58,808 nt of DNA, taken from positions 1 to 58,808 of the forward strand of contig CASFCW010000004.1 in assembly GCA_949293165.1 (NCBI GenBank), in the 5' to 3' direction. Origin of the DNA: an uncultured bacterium (lineage in GTDB: Bacteria > Bacillota > Clostridia > Oscillospirales > Oscillospiraceae). Shown piece after piece: positions 51,055-58,790 of the stretch (position 1 is its first letter; each line of letters starts with the position of its first letter). The notes under the pieces are model-generated. The model was not told the DNA's origin, made no database searches, and was given only the letters and a program-made list of their open reading frames with translations. A program made the position numbers and the translations under genes.

Positions 51055-51960
51055 TTACGCCCTGGGGTGGGCCTTTAAGTAAACGTCCTTCAGCTTCTGA
51101 TTGACCAGGCGGGAATAAATCTGGGTGGAGGAGATGTCCGCATGGCCCAGCATCTCCTGGATGGCCCGCAGATCGGCGCCGTTTTCCAGCAGATGGGCCG
51201 CAAAGGAATGGCGCAGCGTGTGAGGGGTGATGTCCTTCTCAATCCCCGCCTTCTCCTGATAATGCTTAATCAGCTTCCAGAAGCCCTGGCGGCTCATCCG
51301 GTCCCCATTCATGTTGACAAACAGGGCCCGTTCCTCCTGTGAATCCACCAGCTGGGGGCGCACCCGATGGACATACTCCCCCAGGGCCCGCACCGCCGCG
51401 GGATACAGGGGGATGGACCGCTCCCGCCCCTTGCTGGCGCAGTGCAGCATGGACGCCGACAGGTTCAGATCCTCCACATCCAGCGCAATCAGCTCGCTGA
51501 CCCGGATGCCGGTGGCGTACAAAAGCTCCAGCATGGCCCGATCCCGGCAGCCCTTGGCATCGGTGCCCTGGGGCTGCTCCAGAAACAGCTCCACCTCCCG
51601 GCCGGTGAGCACCTGGGGCAGCCTGCGCTCCACCTTTACCGGGGTGATCCCCTTGGCCGGGTTGGACTCCACCACCCCAAGCTGAATCATGGCGTTATAG
51701 AAGGATTTGATGGACGCCACGCAGCGGGTTACCGTAGCGGCCGACTTTCCCCGGCCAGACAGACCGGAGATGTACTCCTCCACATCCTCCGGCTCCACGT
51801 GGGCCAGCTCAATCCCCCGGTCCTTCATGGCGCGGGAAAACTGCGTCATATCCCGCAGATAGGAGCTGACGGTGTTGGGGGAAGCCTTCTTCTCCTCCGT
51901 CAGGTATTCCTCATATAGATCCAGCCACTCCGTCACACCCACAACTCCCTTTTCCTTCAT
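51055..51960 (-). CDS. xerD: Tyrosine recombinase XerD
   Basis: Resolves chromosome dimers at dif, normally with XerC and FtsK. It has 301 residues from the ATG at 51960. Active-site residues: R153 (GIRVSEL), H247 and R250 (HTLRHS), H273 (LGHAD) and nucleophile Y282 (STQIYSRL). The N-terminal core-binding domain is EWLDLYEEYLTEEKKASPNT. A GTG at 51936 with GGGAG 8 nt upstream is an alternative start. It follows spoIIM by 2 nt; the spoIIM-xerD proximity is also known in Bacillus. Its site is likely the one proposed at 35123-35150. Confidence 0.94.
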   Translation of the reverse strand: MKEKGVVGVTEWLDLYEEYLTEEKKASPNTVSSYLRDMTQFSRAMKDRGIELAHVEPEDVEEYISGLSGRGKSAATVTRCVASIKSFYNAMIQLGVVESNPAKGITPVKVERRLPQVLTGREVELFLEQPQGTDAKGCRDRAMLELLYATGIRVSELIALDVEDLNLSASMLHCASKGRERSIPLYPAAVRALGEYVHRVRPQLVDSQEERALFVNMNGDRMSRQGFWKLIKHYQEKAGIEKDITPHTLRHSFAAHLLENGADLRAIQEMLGHADISSTQIYSRLVNQKLKDVYLKAHPRA

Positions 51961-51962
51961 CC

Positions 51963-52586
51963 TCACAACACAAACCCGGCAGCCGCCCCAATGAGGGCGG
52001 GCAGCGCCCAATACTCCAGCAGCACACACACCAGCAGCACCGCCCCACACATCAGCAATCCTGCCATAGCCCGCTTTCCCGGGCCGCTGCGCCGTCCGCG
52101 GCCGGGATCGGCCGACCGGGCCAGCCCTTCACAGGCGCGCTCCAAGCTGCCGGCGCCAGCCAGAAACAGGGCCGGCGCCCACAGGCAGGCCGGAACCCCG
52201 AACAGGAACCAGGCCGGCGCCAGCCCGGCCGGGCCAAACACCCGGCAGAACCCGCCTACCGAAAAGGCCAGGAGAAAGCCGCGCACCGCAAACAGCGCAG
52301 GGATGCCCACCGCCCCCAGGGCGGTCAGGCTGAGCAGCCCAATCCCAATCAGAAACCGGTACTGCTCCCAAAGCATGGACCACAGGCTGGGCGCAAGCGC
52401 CCCGTCCCGGGCCAGCTGGAGATACTGAATCAGGTAATCTGACAGCGCCTGAGCCGAGGCCTGGGGCATCAGCCCCGCCATACAGCCGCCCAGTATGCCG
52501 CCCAACAAAAAGGCCGCCCCCAGCACACACACTGTCCCCAGGGGAAAGCCGAATATGTCCCATTTCATCCCACGGCGCTCGGTCAT
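51963..52586 (-). CDS. spoIIM: Stage II sporulation protein M
   Basis: Membrane component of the SpoIIDMP peptidoglycan-remodelling machine that drives forespore engulfment. It has 207 residues and about five helices (18-40, 75-100, 105-125, 128-150, 180-205). Family features are FLLGGILGGCMAG near the start and ALGAVGIPALFAVRGFLLAF in the middle. The N-terminus is short and cytosolic. The ATG at 52586 follows GAGGTG. The homologue is shorter and more Arg/Gly-rich than the Bacillus protein. Together with xerD it forms one unit. Confidence 0.85.
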   Translation of the reverse strand: MTERRGMKWDIFGFPLGTVCVLGAAFLLGGILGGCMAGLMPQASAQALSDYLIQYLQLARDGALAPSLWSMLWEQYRFLIGIGLLSLTALGAVGIPALFAVRGFLLAFSVGGFCRVFGPAGLAPAWFLFGVPACLWAPALFLAGAGSLERACEGLARSADPGRGRRSGPGKRAMAGLLMCGAVLLVCVLLEYWALPALIGAAAGFVL

Positions 52587-52678
52587 CGCTGTCACCTCAC
52601 TGGTTCAGCCTATGACCGGAAGCCGGGAAATAGACGCCGGGGGCGGGAGTTGTATAGTCCCCGGGCCTGTCCATTCTT

Positions 52679-52707
52679 ACTATAGCGTGCTTTCCAAAAG
52701 TTCGCAA
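52679..52707 (-). promoter_or_regulatory. Possible spoIIM promoter
   Basis: On the minus strand TTGCGA (52702-52707), 17 nt, TATAGT (52679-52684). A sigma-E type site was not identified, though one would be expected if regulation follows Bacillus. Confidence 0.4.
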
Positions 52708-52806
52708 GGGGTTTTGTCGTCTTTTTCGATATTTTGTTTTACATCTCCAATTTTATGTAAATTGCGTTATGTCAATCCAGGAAACAGACGAAATGATTAG
52801 CAAAGA

Positions 52807-52853
52807 AAAATACCTGTAAATCACCAAAAAGAATGGTGATTTACAGGTATTTT
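52807..52853 (-). terminator. Terminator of the SCIFF maturase gene
   Basis: A perfect 20-bp stem (52807-52826 with 52834-52853) closes on a 7-nt loop. It lies 42 nt past the scfB stop. A/T flanks at both ends could allow bidirectional action. Another AT-rich inverted repeat, TTTACAT/ATGTAAA, lies at 52738-52761. Confidence 0.85.
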
Positions 52854-52895
52854 CTACGGAATATGCAACAGAATCAGATGATTCCAGTTTGTAGA

Positions 52896-54314
52896 TCAAT
52901 CCTCACAGCCGGAGCATTGATTGCACCCTGTATTATCGCGAGCGGAGGCCTCCTCCCCGCCCATACCGGCGGCAATGGCCTTCAGGGCGATGGCGCACTC
53001 CAGGCGCTTGCGCTCCATTTCGCAGGCCACCTCGTTGGACTGGCTGATGTCGCCGTTGACCAGCAGATTGGAAGCGGAGCAGCCGCCGCTGCAATAGAAC
53101 CGCGCCCAACACTCCCGGCAAGCGGGACGGGTATAGATATTCTGGTTGGCAAACTGGCCGGAGATCTCCATGTTGAAGGAGCCGTCGAACACACTGCCCA
53201 GGCGGTATTCCTCCTTCCCCACAAACTGGTGGCAGGGGTAAATGTCGCCGTCGGGGGTGATAGCCACATACTCACAACCGGCTCCGCAGCCCCGCAGGCG
53301 CTTGATGACGCAGGGGCCCTGGGCCAGATCCACGTTGAAGTGGAAGAAGTTGACGTCCTTCCGGCCCATCAGCTCCCGGGCCAGTTTTTCATACTCGGCC
53401 TCCACCTGGGGCAGATCCTCCTTTTTGATGGCAAAGGGGTCGTCCAGAGGGCCGCTGGCGGGCTCCACGGACACATGGCGGAAACCCAGGGAGGCCAGGT
53501 GGGTTACGTCCTGGGCAAAGTCCAGGTTCTCCCGGGTAAAGGTGCCCCGGACATAGTATTCCTTGCTGCCCCGCTGGGCCACCAGCTTCTGGAACTTGGG
53601 GACGATAACGTCATAGCTCCCCTGCCCGCCTGGGGTGGGCCGCATGTTGTCGTTGACCTGGGGCCGCCCATCCAGGGAGAGCACCACGTTGGACATCTCC
53701 CGATTGATGTAGTCGATGGTATCGTCATTGAGGAGCATGCCGTTGGTTGTAATGGTAAAGCGGAAAACCTTGTCATGCTCTTTTTCCAGGGAACGGGCAT
53801 AGGCCACCGTCTCCTTTACGGTGTCCAGCGCCATCAGAGGCTCCCCGCCGAAGAAGTCCACCTCAATATTCCGGCGCTTCCCGGACTTGGCTACCACCCA
53901 GTCGATGGCACGCTTGGCGGTCTCCCCATCCATTACCTTCCGGCCGGTGCCGAAGTCGCCGGTGGAGGCAAAGCAGTATTTGCACCGCAGGTTGCAGTCG
54001 TGGGACACGTGGAGGCACAGGGCCTTGACCACCGCCTGCTTGGGCAGCGCCATGGCGGCCTCAGGGTCCACGTAGCTGTCGTCGGAGAACAGCAGTCCCT
54101 GCTCCTGCAGGCCCCGCAGCTCCGCCCAGGCTTCTTCCACATCCTGGGCGGGGTACTGGCTCAGCTGATCCAGCACTTCCCGGGGGCACTGCTCCTCCAT
54201 AGGCTTGTCCAGAAGGGACAGCACGTCGTAGCTCAGCTTGTCCAGCACATGGACGGCGCCGCTGTTTACATCCGCCACCAGGCACTGCCCCAGGGCGGTA
54301 AAGGTATGTATCAT
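52896..54314 (-). CDS. scfB: Radical SAM maturase of the SCIFF ranthipeptide
   Basis: A radical-SAM/SPASM enzyme that links cysteine sulfur to carbon atoms in the SCIFF peptide (thioether bonds). The 472-residue protein has the SAM-cluster motif CNLRCKYC (in HVSHDCNLRCKYCFASTG), FFGGEPLM, and a Cys-rich SPASM region (CGAGCEYVAI, CHQF, ACRECWARFYCSGGC). The N-terminal about 90 residues resemble a peptide-recognition (RRE) domain. The ATG at 54314 follows AAGGAG. It lies 103 bp after its substrate gene, with a hairpin between. Confidence 0.96.
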   Translation of the reverse strand: MIHTFTALGQCLVADVNSGAVHVLDKLSYDVLSLLDKPMEEQCPREVLDQLSQYPAQDVEEAWAELRGLQEQGLLFSDDSYVDPEAAMALPKQAVVKALCLHVSHDCNLRCKYCFASTGDFGTGRKVMDGETAKRAIDWVVAKSGKRRNIEVDFFGGEPLMALDTVKETVAYARSLEKEHDKVFRFTITTNGMLLNDDTIDYINREMSNVVLSLDGRPQVNDNMRPTPGGQGSYDVIVPKFQKLVAQRGSKEYYVRGTFTRENLDFAQDVTHLASLGFRHVSVEPASGPLDDPFAIKKEDLPQVEAEYEKLARELMGRKDVNFFHFNVDLAQGPCVIKRLRGCGAGCEYVAITPDGDIYPCHQFVGKEEYRLGSVFDGSFNMEISGQFANQNIYTRPACRECWARFYCSGGCSASNLLVNGDISQSNEVACEMERKRLECAIALKAIAAGMGGEEASARDNTGCNQCSGCED

Positions 54315-54375
54315 ATCCAAAATCTCCTTTTCCTCCCCGTCTGTCCGTGGGTGGGGAGGGGTTATCAAGCATGAA

Positions 54376-54401
54376 AAAGGGCAGGCTGACACCTGCCCTT
54401 T
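54376..54401 (-). terminator. Partial terminator between scfA and scfB
   Basis: AAAGGGCAGG (54376-54385) pairs with CCTGCCCTTT (54392-54401). On the minus strand it ends in a T-run (A at 54374-54378). It separates the peptide gene from the enzyme gene, which would give an excess of peptide over enzyme. Confidence 0.8.
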
Positions 54402-54417
54402 CCCCATCAAAAACAGA

Positions 54418-54558
54418 TTACTGATTCTCGCACTTCTGGTTGGCCACGGTGCAGGAAGTCTTGCAAGCGGACTGGCAGGAAGTCTGGCACTCGCCGCAGC
54501 CGCCCTTGGCAGCGCTGGCCTTCAGAGTGGCGCCGTTCAAAGTCTGAATGTGTTTCAT
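54418..54558 (-). CDS. scfA: SCIFF ranthipeptide precursor (six cysteines in about 45 residues)
   Basis: A 46-residue precursor that starts MKHIQTLNGATLKASAAKGG (leader) and continues with six Cys at positions 21, 24, 28, 32, 36 and 43. The spacing CxxCxxxCxxxCxxxC is the SCIFF pattern. AGGAGGAG lies 6 nt before the ATG. The mature product of this clostridial family has been tied to signalling and physiology rather than a classical antibiotic role. The gene is too small for many annotation pipelines. Confidence 0.96.
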   Translation of the reverse strand: MKHIQTLNGATLKASAAKGGCGECQTSCQSACKTSCTVANQKCENQ

Positions 54559-54612
54559 GGGAATCTCCTCCTGTATTACTGCAAGTCCAAGGACTCGCAT
54601 ATGGTTTCGTTT

Positions 54613-54641
54613 ATTGTAGCATATCTTCACTCATATTTCAA
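54613..54641 (-). promoter_or_regulatory. Promoter of scfA
   Basis: On the minus strand TTGAAA (54636-54641), 17 nt, TACAAT (54613-54618) with a TGC extension. It starts just past the end of the TIGR04086 gene, so scfA-scfB has its own strong promoter. Confidence 0.75.
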
Positions 54642-54642
54642 T

Positions 54643-55065
54643 CTATCTTTTCCGTTTTTTTCTGGGCTTCCGGCCCAGGATACCTGCAACCCCGCCGCCG
54701 CAGCAGCAGGCCAGCAGAATGAGCAGGCTCTCCTGTGACAGGGCAGCCTCGTCATACAGCAGAAACCCCAGGGACAGCAGCAGCAGAAACAGGATCAGGC
54801 CAACCCCCGCCCCCACCGGCAGCGAGCCGCCTCCCAGGCCCCGCACCGCAAACAGGCCACCCAGCAGCCCGCCCAAAACACAGGCCGCCAGTACCACCTG
54901 CCACAGCCGGTCCTCCCCCAGGATTCCGCCGGCGGCGGGGATGGACGCGGCCAGCACCACCAGCACCGCTGTGCCCAGGGCCACCACGCCGCCCCGGATC
55001 AGCTCCCCCATCACACTCATCCAGGCCCTGCCTGTCTGTTCCGGTTTCTTCTCCCGCTTGCCCAT
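54643..55065 (-). CDS. TIGR04086 family membrane protein
   Basis: A 140-residue protein with four membrane helices (about 24-50, 58-76, 83-103, 110-130) between Lys/Arg-rich ends. Position between yajC and scfA is characteristic of the TIGR04086 family in Clostridia; its function is unknown. Its ribosome site GGGGAGG lies inside the right arm of a strong hairpin at 55073-55115. It may serve membrane topology or the SCIFF system; neither is shown. Confidence 0.75.
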   Translation of the reverse strand: MGKREKKPEQTGRAWMSVMGELIRGGVVALGTAVLVVLAASIPAAGGILGEDRLWQVVLAACVLGGLLGGLFAVRGLGGGSLPVGAGVGLILFLLLLSLGFLLYDEAALSQESLLILLACCCGGGVAGILGRKPRKKRKR

Positions 55066-55072
55066 AACAAAA

Positions 55073-55115
55073 CCTCCCCGCGGATTCCGTTTTCACGAAA
55101 TCCTATGCGGGGAGG
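55073..55115 (-). promoter_or_regulatory. Hairpin covering the ribosome site of the TIGR04086 gene
   Basis: CCTCCCCGC (55073-55081) pairs with GCGGGGAGG (55107-55115), with an inner GGATT/AATCC stem. On the minus strand the 3-prime arm is the GGGGAGG ribosome site, followed by TTTTGTT and the ATG. It lies 19 nt after yajC, so it could be an attenuator of the operon or a translational lock. Confidence 0.65.
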
Positions 55116-55134
55116 CGTCCATTCATACCTGATT

Positions 55135-55416
55135 TCAGCGGGCGGACTCGCTGGCGACCTCGCCCTTGCTGGACACGGCCCACTTGGTCAGCTCAATCCG
55201 CACCCGGTCAGCGCCGGACTCAATAACAACGGTGTTCTCCTTCACGGTGCAAACGGTGCCGGTAATGCCGCCGATGGTGGTGACCGTATCGCCCACAACC
55301 AGAGAATCCCGAAGATTCTGGGCCTCCTTCTTCCGCTTGTTCTCGGGGCGGATCATGAAGAAGTAGAGCATGGCGAACATGACTACGATCAACAAAATGC
55401 TGCTTAACCCTTCCAT
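55135..55416 (-). CDS. yajC: Preprotein translocase subunit YajC
   Basis: A 93-residue single-span membrane protein associated with SecDF. The helix is near 5-22 (LSSILLIVVMFAMLYFFMIR), followed by NKRKKEAQNLRDSLVVGDTV, TIGGITGTV and the short extracytoplasmic or cytosolic tail. GGAGGG precedes the ATG. In Clostridia yajC commonly follows tgt, as here. A strong promoter lies upstream. Confidence 0.93.
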   Translation of the reverse strand: MEGLSSILLIVVMFAMLYFFMIRPENKRKKEAQNLRDSLVVGDTVTTIGGITGTVCTVKENTVVIESGADRVRIELTKWAVSSKGEVASESAR

Positions 55417-55466
55417 AGCTGCTTGGTTCCCTCCAAAAGTTCTATAATTGGAAAATGCGCCCTTAT

Positions 55467-55495
55467 ATTATACCGATCATTCAATCATTTGACAA
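55467..55495 (-). promoter_or_regulatory. Promoter of yajC
   Basis: On the minus strand TTGTCA (55490-55495), 17 nt, perfect TATAAT (55467-55472). It lies in the 125-bp gap after tgt. Confidence 0.8.
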
Positions 55496-55541
55496 GGCTT
55501 TTTGGAAAATTTATTCCGTCTCCCGGAAATCCTTCCAGATT

Positions 55542-56678
55542 TCACCCCTGGGCAGGTCGGTCCAGCTTGCCGGAGCAGGCGGCCCGGAAGGCTTCAAAAG
55601 TACCTTCCTCCAGAGACTGGCGGATGCGGGCCATCAGCTGGTTATAAAAATGCAGGTTATGCAGCACCGCCAGGCGCATAGCCAGCATCTCCCCCGCCGT
55701 CAGCAGGTGGCGCAGGTACGCCCGGGAGAAGGAGCGGCAGGCCGGGCAGGTACAGGTGGCGTCGATGGGCCTGGGGTCCAGCTTGTATTTCTCATTTTTA
55801 ATGTTGATGGTGCCCTCCCAGGTATACAGCTTGCCGTGGCGGGCGTTCCGGGCGGGCATGACGCAGTCAAAAAAGTCCACGCCTCGGGCAACGGCCTCGA
55901 TGATGTTGGAGGGTGTGCCCACCCCCATGAGATAGCGGGGCTTCTCCCGGGGCATACAGGGCTCCACGATGTCAATCATCTCATACATCACCTGGGTGGG
56001 CTCCCCCACCGCCAGGCCGCCGATGGCAAAGCCGTCACAGTCCAGCCGGGCGATCTGCTCCATATGCCGCTGCCGGATGTCGCCGTAGGTCCCCCCCTGG
56101 TTGATGCCGAACAGCATCTGGCCTGGGTTGACGCAGTCCGGCAGGGCGTTAAGCCGCCGGTGCTCAGCCACGCACCGCTCCAGCCACCGGGTGGTTCGCT
56201 CCACCGAGCGCTCCACGTATTCCCGGGGGGACGGGTTTTCAATGCATTCGTCGAAGGCCATGGCGATGTCGCTGCCCAAATTGGACTGGATGGCCATGGA
56301 CTCCTCCGGCCCCATAAAGATCCGCCGTCCGTCGATGTGGGAGGCAAAGGTAACCCCCTCCTCCGTGATTTTCCGCAGGCCGGAGAGGGAAAACACCTGG
56401 AACCCGCCGCTGTCGGTGAGCATGGGGCCGTCCCAGTCCATGAACCGGTGCAGCCCGCCCAGCGCCTTGACCACCTGGTCTCCGGGGCGGAGATGGAGGT
56501 GGTAGGTGTTGGACAGCTCCACCTGGCAGCCGATCTCCTTCAGGTCGTGGGCGTCTACCGCCCCCTTGATGGCGCCCTGGGTGCCTACGTTCATAAAAAC
56601 GGGGGTCTGGACGGTGCCGTGGGGGCAGGTGAATTCCCCCCGCCTGGCACGTCCCTCCTGTTTGATGACTCGAAACAC
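55542..56678 (-). CDS. tgt: tRNA-guanine transglycosylase
   Basis: Swaps G34 of GU(N) anticodons for the queuosine precursor preQ1. The 378-residue TIM-barrel protein has the catalytic Asp region LTDSGGFQVFSL, AFDECIENPSPREY, GINQGGTYGDIR and IGGLAVGEP. The zinc site is CTCPAC with later His. It follows queA by 16 nt, which uses the Tgt product. Family length and motifs are complete. Confidence 0.97.
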   Translation of the reverse strand: MFRVIKQEGRARRGEFTCPHGTVQTPVFMNVGTQGAIKGAVDAHDLKEIGCQVELSNTYHLHLRPGDQVVKALGGLHRFMDWDGPMLTDSGGFQVFSLSGLRKITEEGVTFASHIDGRRIFMGPEESMAIQSNLGSDIAMAFDECIENPSPREYVERSVERTTRWLERCVAEHRRLNALPDCVNPGQMLFGINQGGTYGDIRQRHMEQIARLDCDGFAIGGLAVGEPTQVMYEMIDIVEPCMPREKPRYLMGVGTPSNIIEAVARGVDFFDCVMPARNARHGKLYTWEGTINIKNEKYKLDPRPIDATCTCPACRSFSRAYLRHLLTAGEMLAMRLAVLHNLHFYNQLMARIRQSLEEGTFEAFRAACSGKLDRPAQG

Positions 56679-56694
56679 AAAAAAACTCCTTCGT

Positions 56695-57720
56695 TCAGGT
56701 AATCAGCATGGCGTCGCCGAAGCTGAAAAAGCGGTACCGCTTTTCCACCGCCTCACGGTATGCGGCCAGCACATGCTCCCGCCCCGCCAAAGCGGACACC
56801 AGCATAATCAAGGTGGACTGGGGCAGATGGAAGTTGGTGATAAGCCCGTCCAGAACCTTGAATTTGTAGCCGGGATAGATGAATATGTTGGTCCAGCCGG
56901 CCGCCTGAGACATGGTGCCGTCCTCCGCGGCGAAGCTCTCCACCGTGCGGCAGGAGGTGGTGCCCACGCAGATGACCCGCCCTCCGCCGGCCTTGGTCTG
57001 GTTGATGATGTCCGCCGCCTCCTGGGAAATCTGGCAGTATTCCGAATGCATCTCATGGTCGGTGATCTCCTCCGCCTTTACCGGGCGGAAGGTGCCCAGG
57101 CCCACATGGAGGGTTACATAACACAGCTTCACCCCCATCTCCTGGATCTGGTTAAGCAGCTCCGGCGTGAAGTGCAGGCCGGCCGTCGGGGCAGCCGCCG
57201 AGCCGTTGATCTTGGAATAGACGGTCTGGTAGCGTTCATTGTCCTGAAGGGCCTCTTTGATATAGGGGGGCAGGGGCATTTTGCCCAGCTCCTCCAGCAC
57301 CTCCAGGAAAATCCCCTGGTAGTGGAACCGCACCAGGCGGTTTCCGCCGGATACCTCCCCCTCTACCGTGGCGGTGAGCTTTCCTTCCCCGAAGTACATC
57401 TCCGCCCCCGGTTTCAGCTTCCGGCCGGGGCGCACCAGGCACTCCCACACCCCGTCCCCCTTGTCGGTGAGCAGCAGCACCTCGCAGGCGCCGCCGCCGG
57501 GCAGCCGGTGACCGATGAGCCGGGCGGGCAGCACCCGGGAGTTATTCAGCACCAGGCAGTCCCCTGGGCGGAGAAACCGGGGCAGCTGATAAAAGTGGAA
57601 ATGCCCGGTCTCCCCGGTATTTTTGTCCAGGGTCAGCAGCCGGGAGGCGTCCCGCCGCTCCAGAGGGGTCTGGGCGATGAGTTCCTCCGGCAGTTCAAAA
57701 TCAAAATCCGCGGTTTTCAA
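56695..57720 (-). CDS. queA: S-adenosylmethionine:tRNA ribosyltransferase-isomerase
   Basis: Transfers the ribosyl group of SAM to preQ1 in tRNA, making epoxyqueuosine. The 341-residue protein starts [17 protein letters not shown]-like, the expected QueA start, at a TTG codon at 57720. GAGGAAG lies upstream. Other signatures are [29 protein letters not shown] and [16 protein letters not shown]. An ATG at 57747 lacks a ribosome site. A TGGTAAAAT extended -10 element near 57746-57754 could add a local promoter. Confidence 0.95.
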   Translation of the reverse strand: MKTADFDFELPEELIAQTPLERRDASRLLTLDKNTGETGHFHFYQLPRFLRPGDCLVLNNSRVLPARLIGHRLPGGGACEVLLLTDKGDGVWECLVRPGRKLKPGAEMYFGEGKLTATVEGEVSGGNRLVRFHYQGIFLEVLEELGKMPLPPYIKEALQDNERYQTVYSKINGSAAAPTAGLHFTPELLNQIQEMGVKLCYVTLHVGLGTFRPVKAEEITDHEMHSEYCQISQEAADIINQTKAGGGRVICVGTTSCRTVESFAAEDGTMSQAAGWTNIFIYPGYKFKVLDGLITNFHLPQSTLIMLVSALAGREHVLAAYREAVEKRYRFFSFGDAMLIT

Positions 57721-57743
57721 TGGTCTGACTTCCTCTCCCCCGG

Positions 57744-58517
57744 TCATTTTACCACAACGCCGGGATAGTAAAACGCAATAATCTCCTCATAGGAAAAGCC
57801 CAGCTCCACCATGGCGTAGGCGCCGTACTGGCTCATACCCAGCTGGTGTCCAAAGCCGGCGCCGTTGAGGGTATAGCGGTCGGCAGAGATTTCCACCGTG
57901 GTCCCCGCGGTGGTTCCGCCGCTGGAGCTGCCGGAGCCGGACACCGCCTCCACCTTCCCAGAGCCGGAAACGGCGTACAGATCCCCCGCGTCCACAGACG
58001 TAACGGTCCCTGTGCCGCTGATGACGCTGTAGCTGTCCTGCTGATCCAGGGGGCCGCTGCCGTTGATGCCCGGGGTCTCCTCGGCCTCCGCCCCCTCCCC
58101 CAGCGGGGCATTGACGGCGAAGCGGATGGAGGGGACGCCAAAGACGCTGCGGATGTTGGTGGGCTTAAAGGTGCTGCTCTGGCCGTTGGCGTAGTGGGCC
58201 ACAAGGACAATCACATTCCCCAGGTCGGAGTAGGTGACAGACAGGGATGTCACCGAAGTGCCCACGCCGTAGCCGTAGCTCTGTAGGCGGGCGGTCAGCT
58301 CCTGGGCGGTGTAATCGGTGCTCCAGGAGGAATAGGAGTTGCGGTCGGCAACCTCCTGCTCATAGGGGTCCTCCACCCCGCAAAGGTAGGGATAGGTGGT
58401 CAGGGAGGAGCCCCACACATTGGCCACGCTCTCGCTGGCGCCGCCGTGGCTGGAGGAGTAATAGGCCTCGATGATCTTCCCATTGTACCAGGCGTACTCC
58501 CCCGCCGTCTCATCCAC
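57744..58517 (-). pseudogene. SpoIID-type protein, N-terminal half missing
   Basis: The 257-codon open frame matches the C-terminal half of SpoIID/LytB peptidoglycan transglycosylases: YNGKIIEAYYSSSHGG, the ESVANVWGSS block, PYLCGVEDPYE and the final GAGFGHQLGMSQYGAY. The N-terminal SpoIID domain with the catalytic glutamate is absent. An in-frame TAG sits three codons upstream of GTG 58517, and the adjacent sequence does not continue the family in any frame. Insertion of a Ser/Gly-rich segment (VEAVSGSGSSSGGTT) is intact. In many Clostridia spoIID precedes queA, so this is a truncated resident gene. A promoter immediately upstream may still transcribe it. Confidence 0.8.
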
Positions 58518-58526
58518 GGCAGACTA

Positions 58527-58555
58527 ATTATATAGGCTCGGCCTTATAATTTCAA
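58527..58555 (-). promoter_or_regulatory. Promoter facing the spoIID remnant and queA-tgt
   Basis: On the minus strand TTGAAA (58550-58555), 17 nt, TATAAT (58527-58532). The start site would be about 3-6 nt from the GTG of the remnant, leaving no room for a ribosome site. Confidence 0.65.
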
Positions 58556-58706
58556 ACCCTTTAAGCGCTTTCCGCCAAGCGCCCCAATGGAAATTTATTA
58601 CAGCAGCAAATGGGACTTTATGCAAAACCTACAAATTATTAAAAACGTATTTGGTAAAATGGACGGGTAGGCGAAAGATTTTACGCATTTTGTGTGAATA
58701 ATAACA

Positions 58707-58734
58707 TTGTATTTTATGAATTTTTTGGTAAAAT
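58707..58734 (+). promoter_or_regulatory. Promoter of the last plus-strand gene
   Basis: TTGTAT (58707-58712), 16 nt, TAAAAT (58729-58734) with TGG extension. A second TTGGTAAAAT copy occurs at 58651-58660. The surrounding 270 bp are strikingly AT-rich compared with the rest of the window and hold no other gene that I can see. Confidence 0.6.
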
Positions 58735-58790
58735 CATTACATAAGGCCTTTAGGCCCGACTGTCAAATTTTTTATGGAGGAAAAAGTACA

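Noticed and set aside
58518-58790. Frameshifted N-terminal half of SpoIID
   Set aside because: None of the frames contains the expected catalytic or Cys motifs, so this is loss of sequence and not a simple frameshift.
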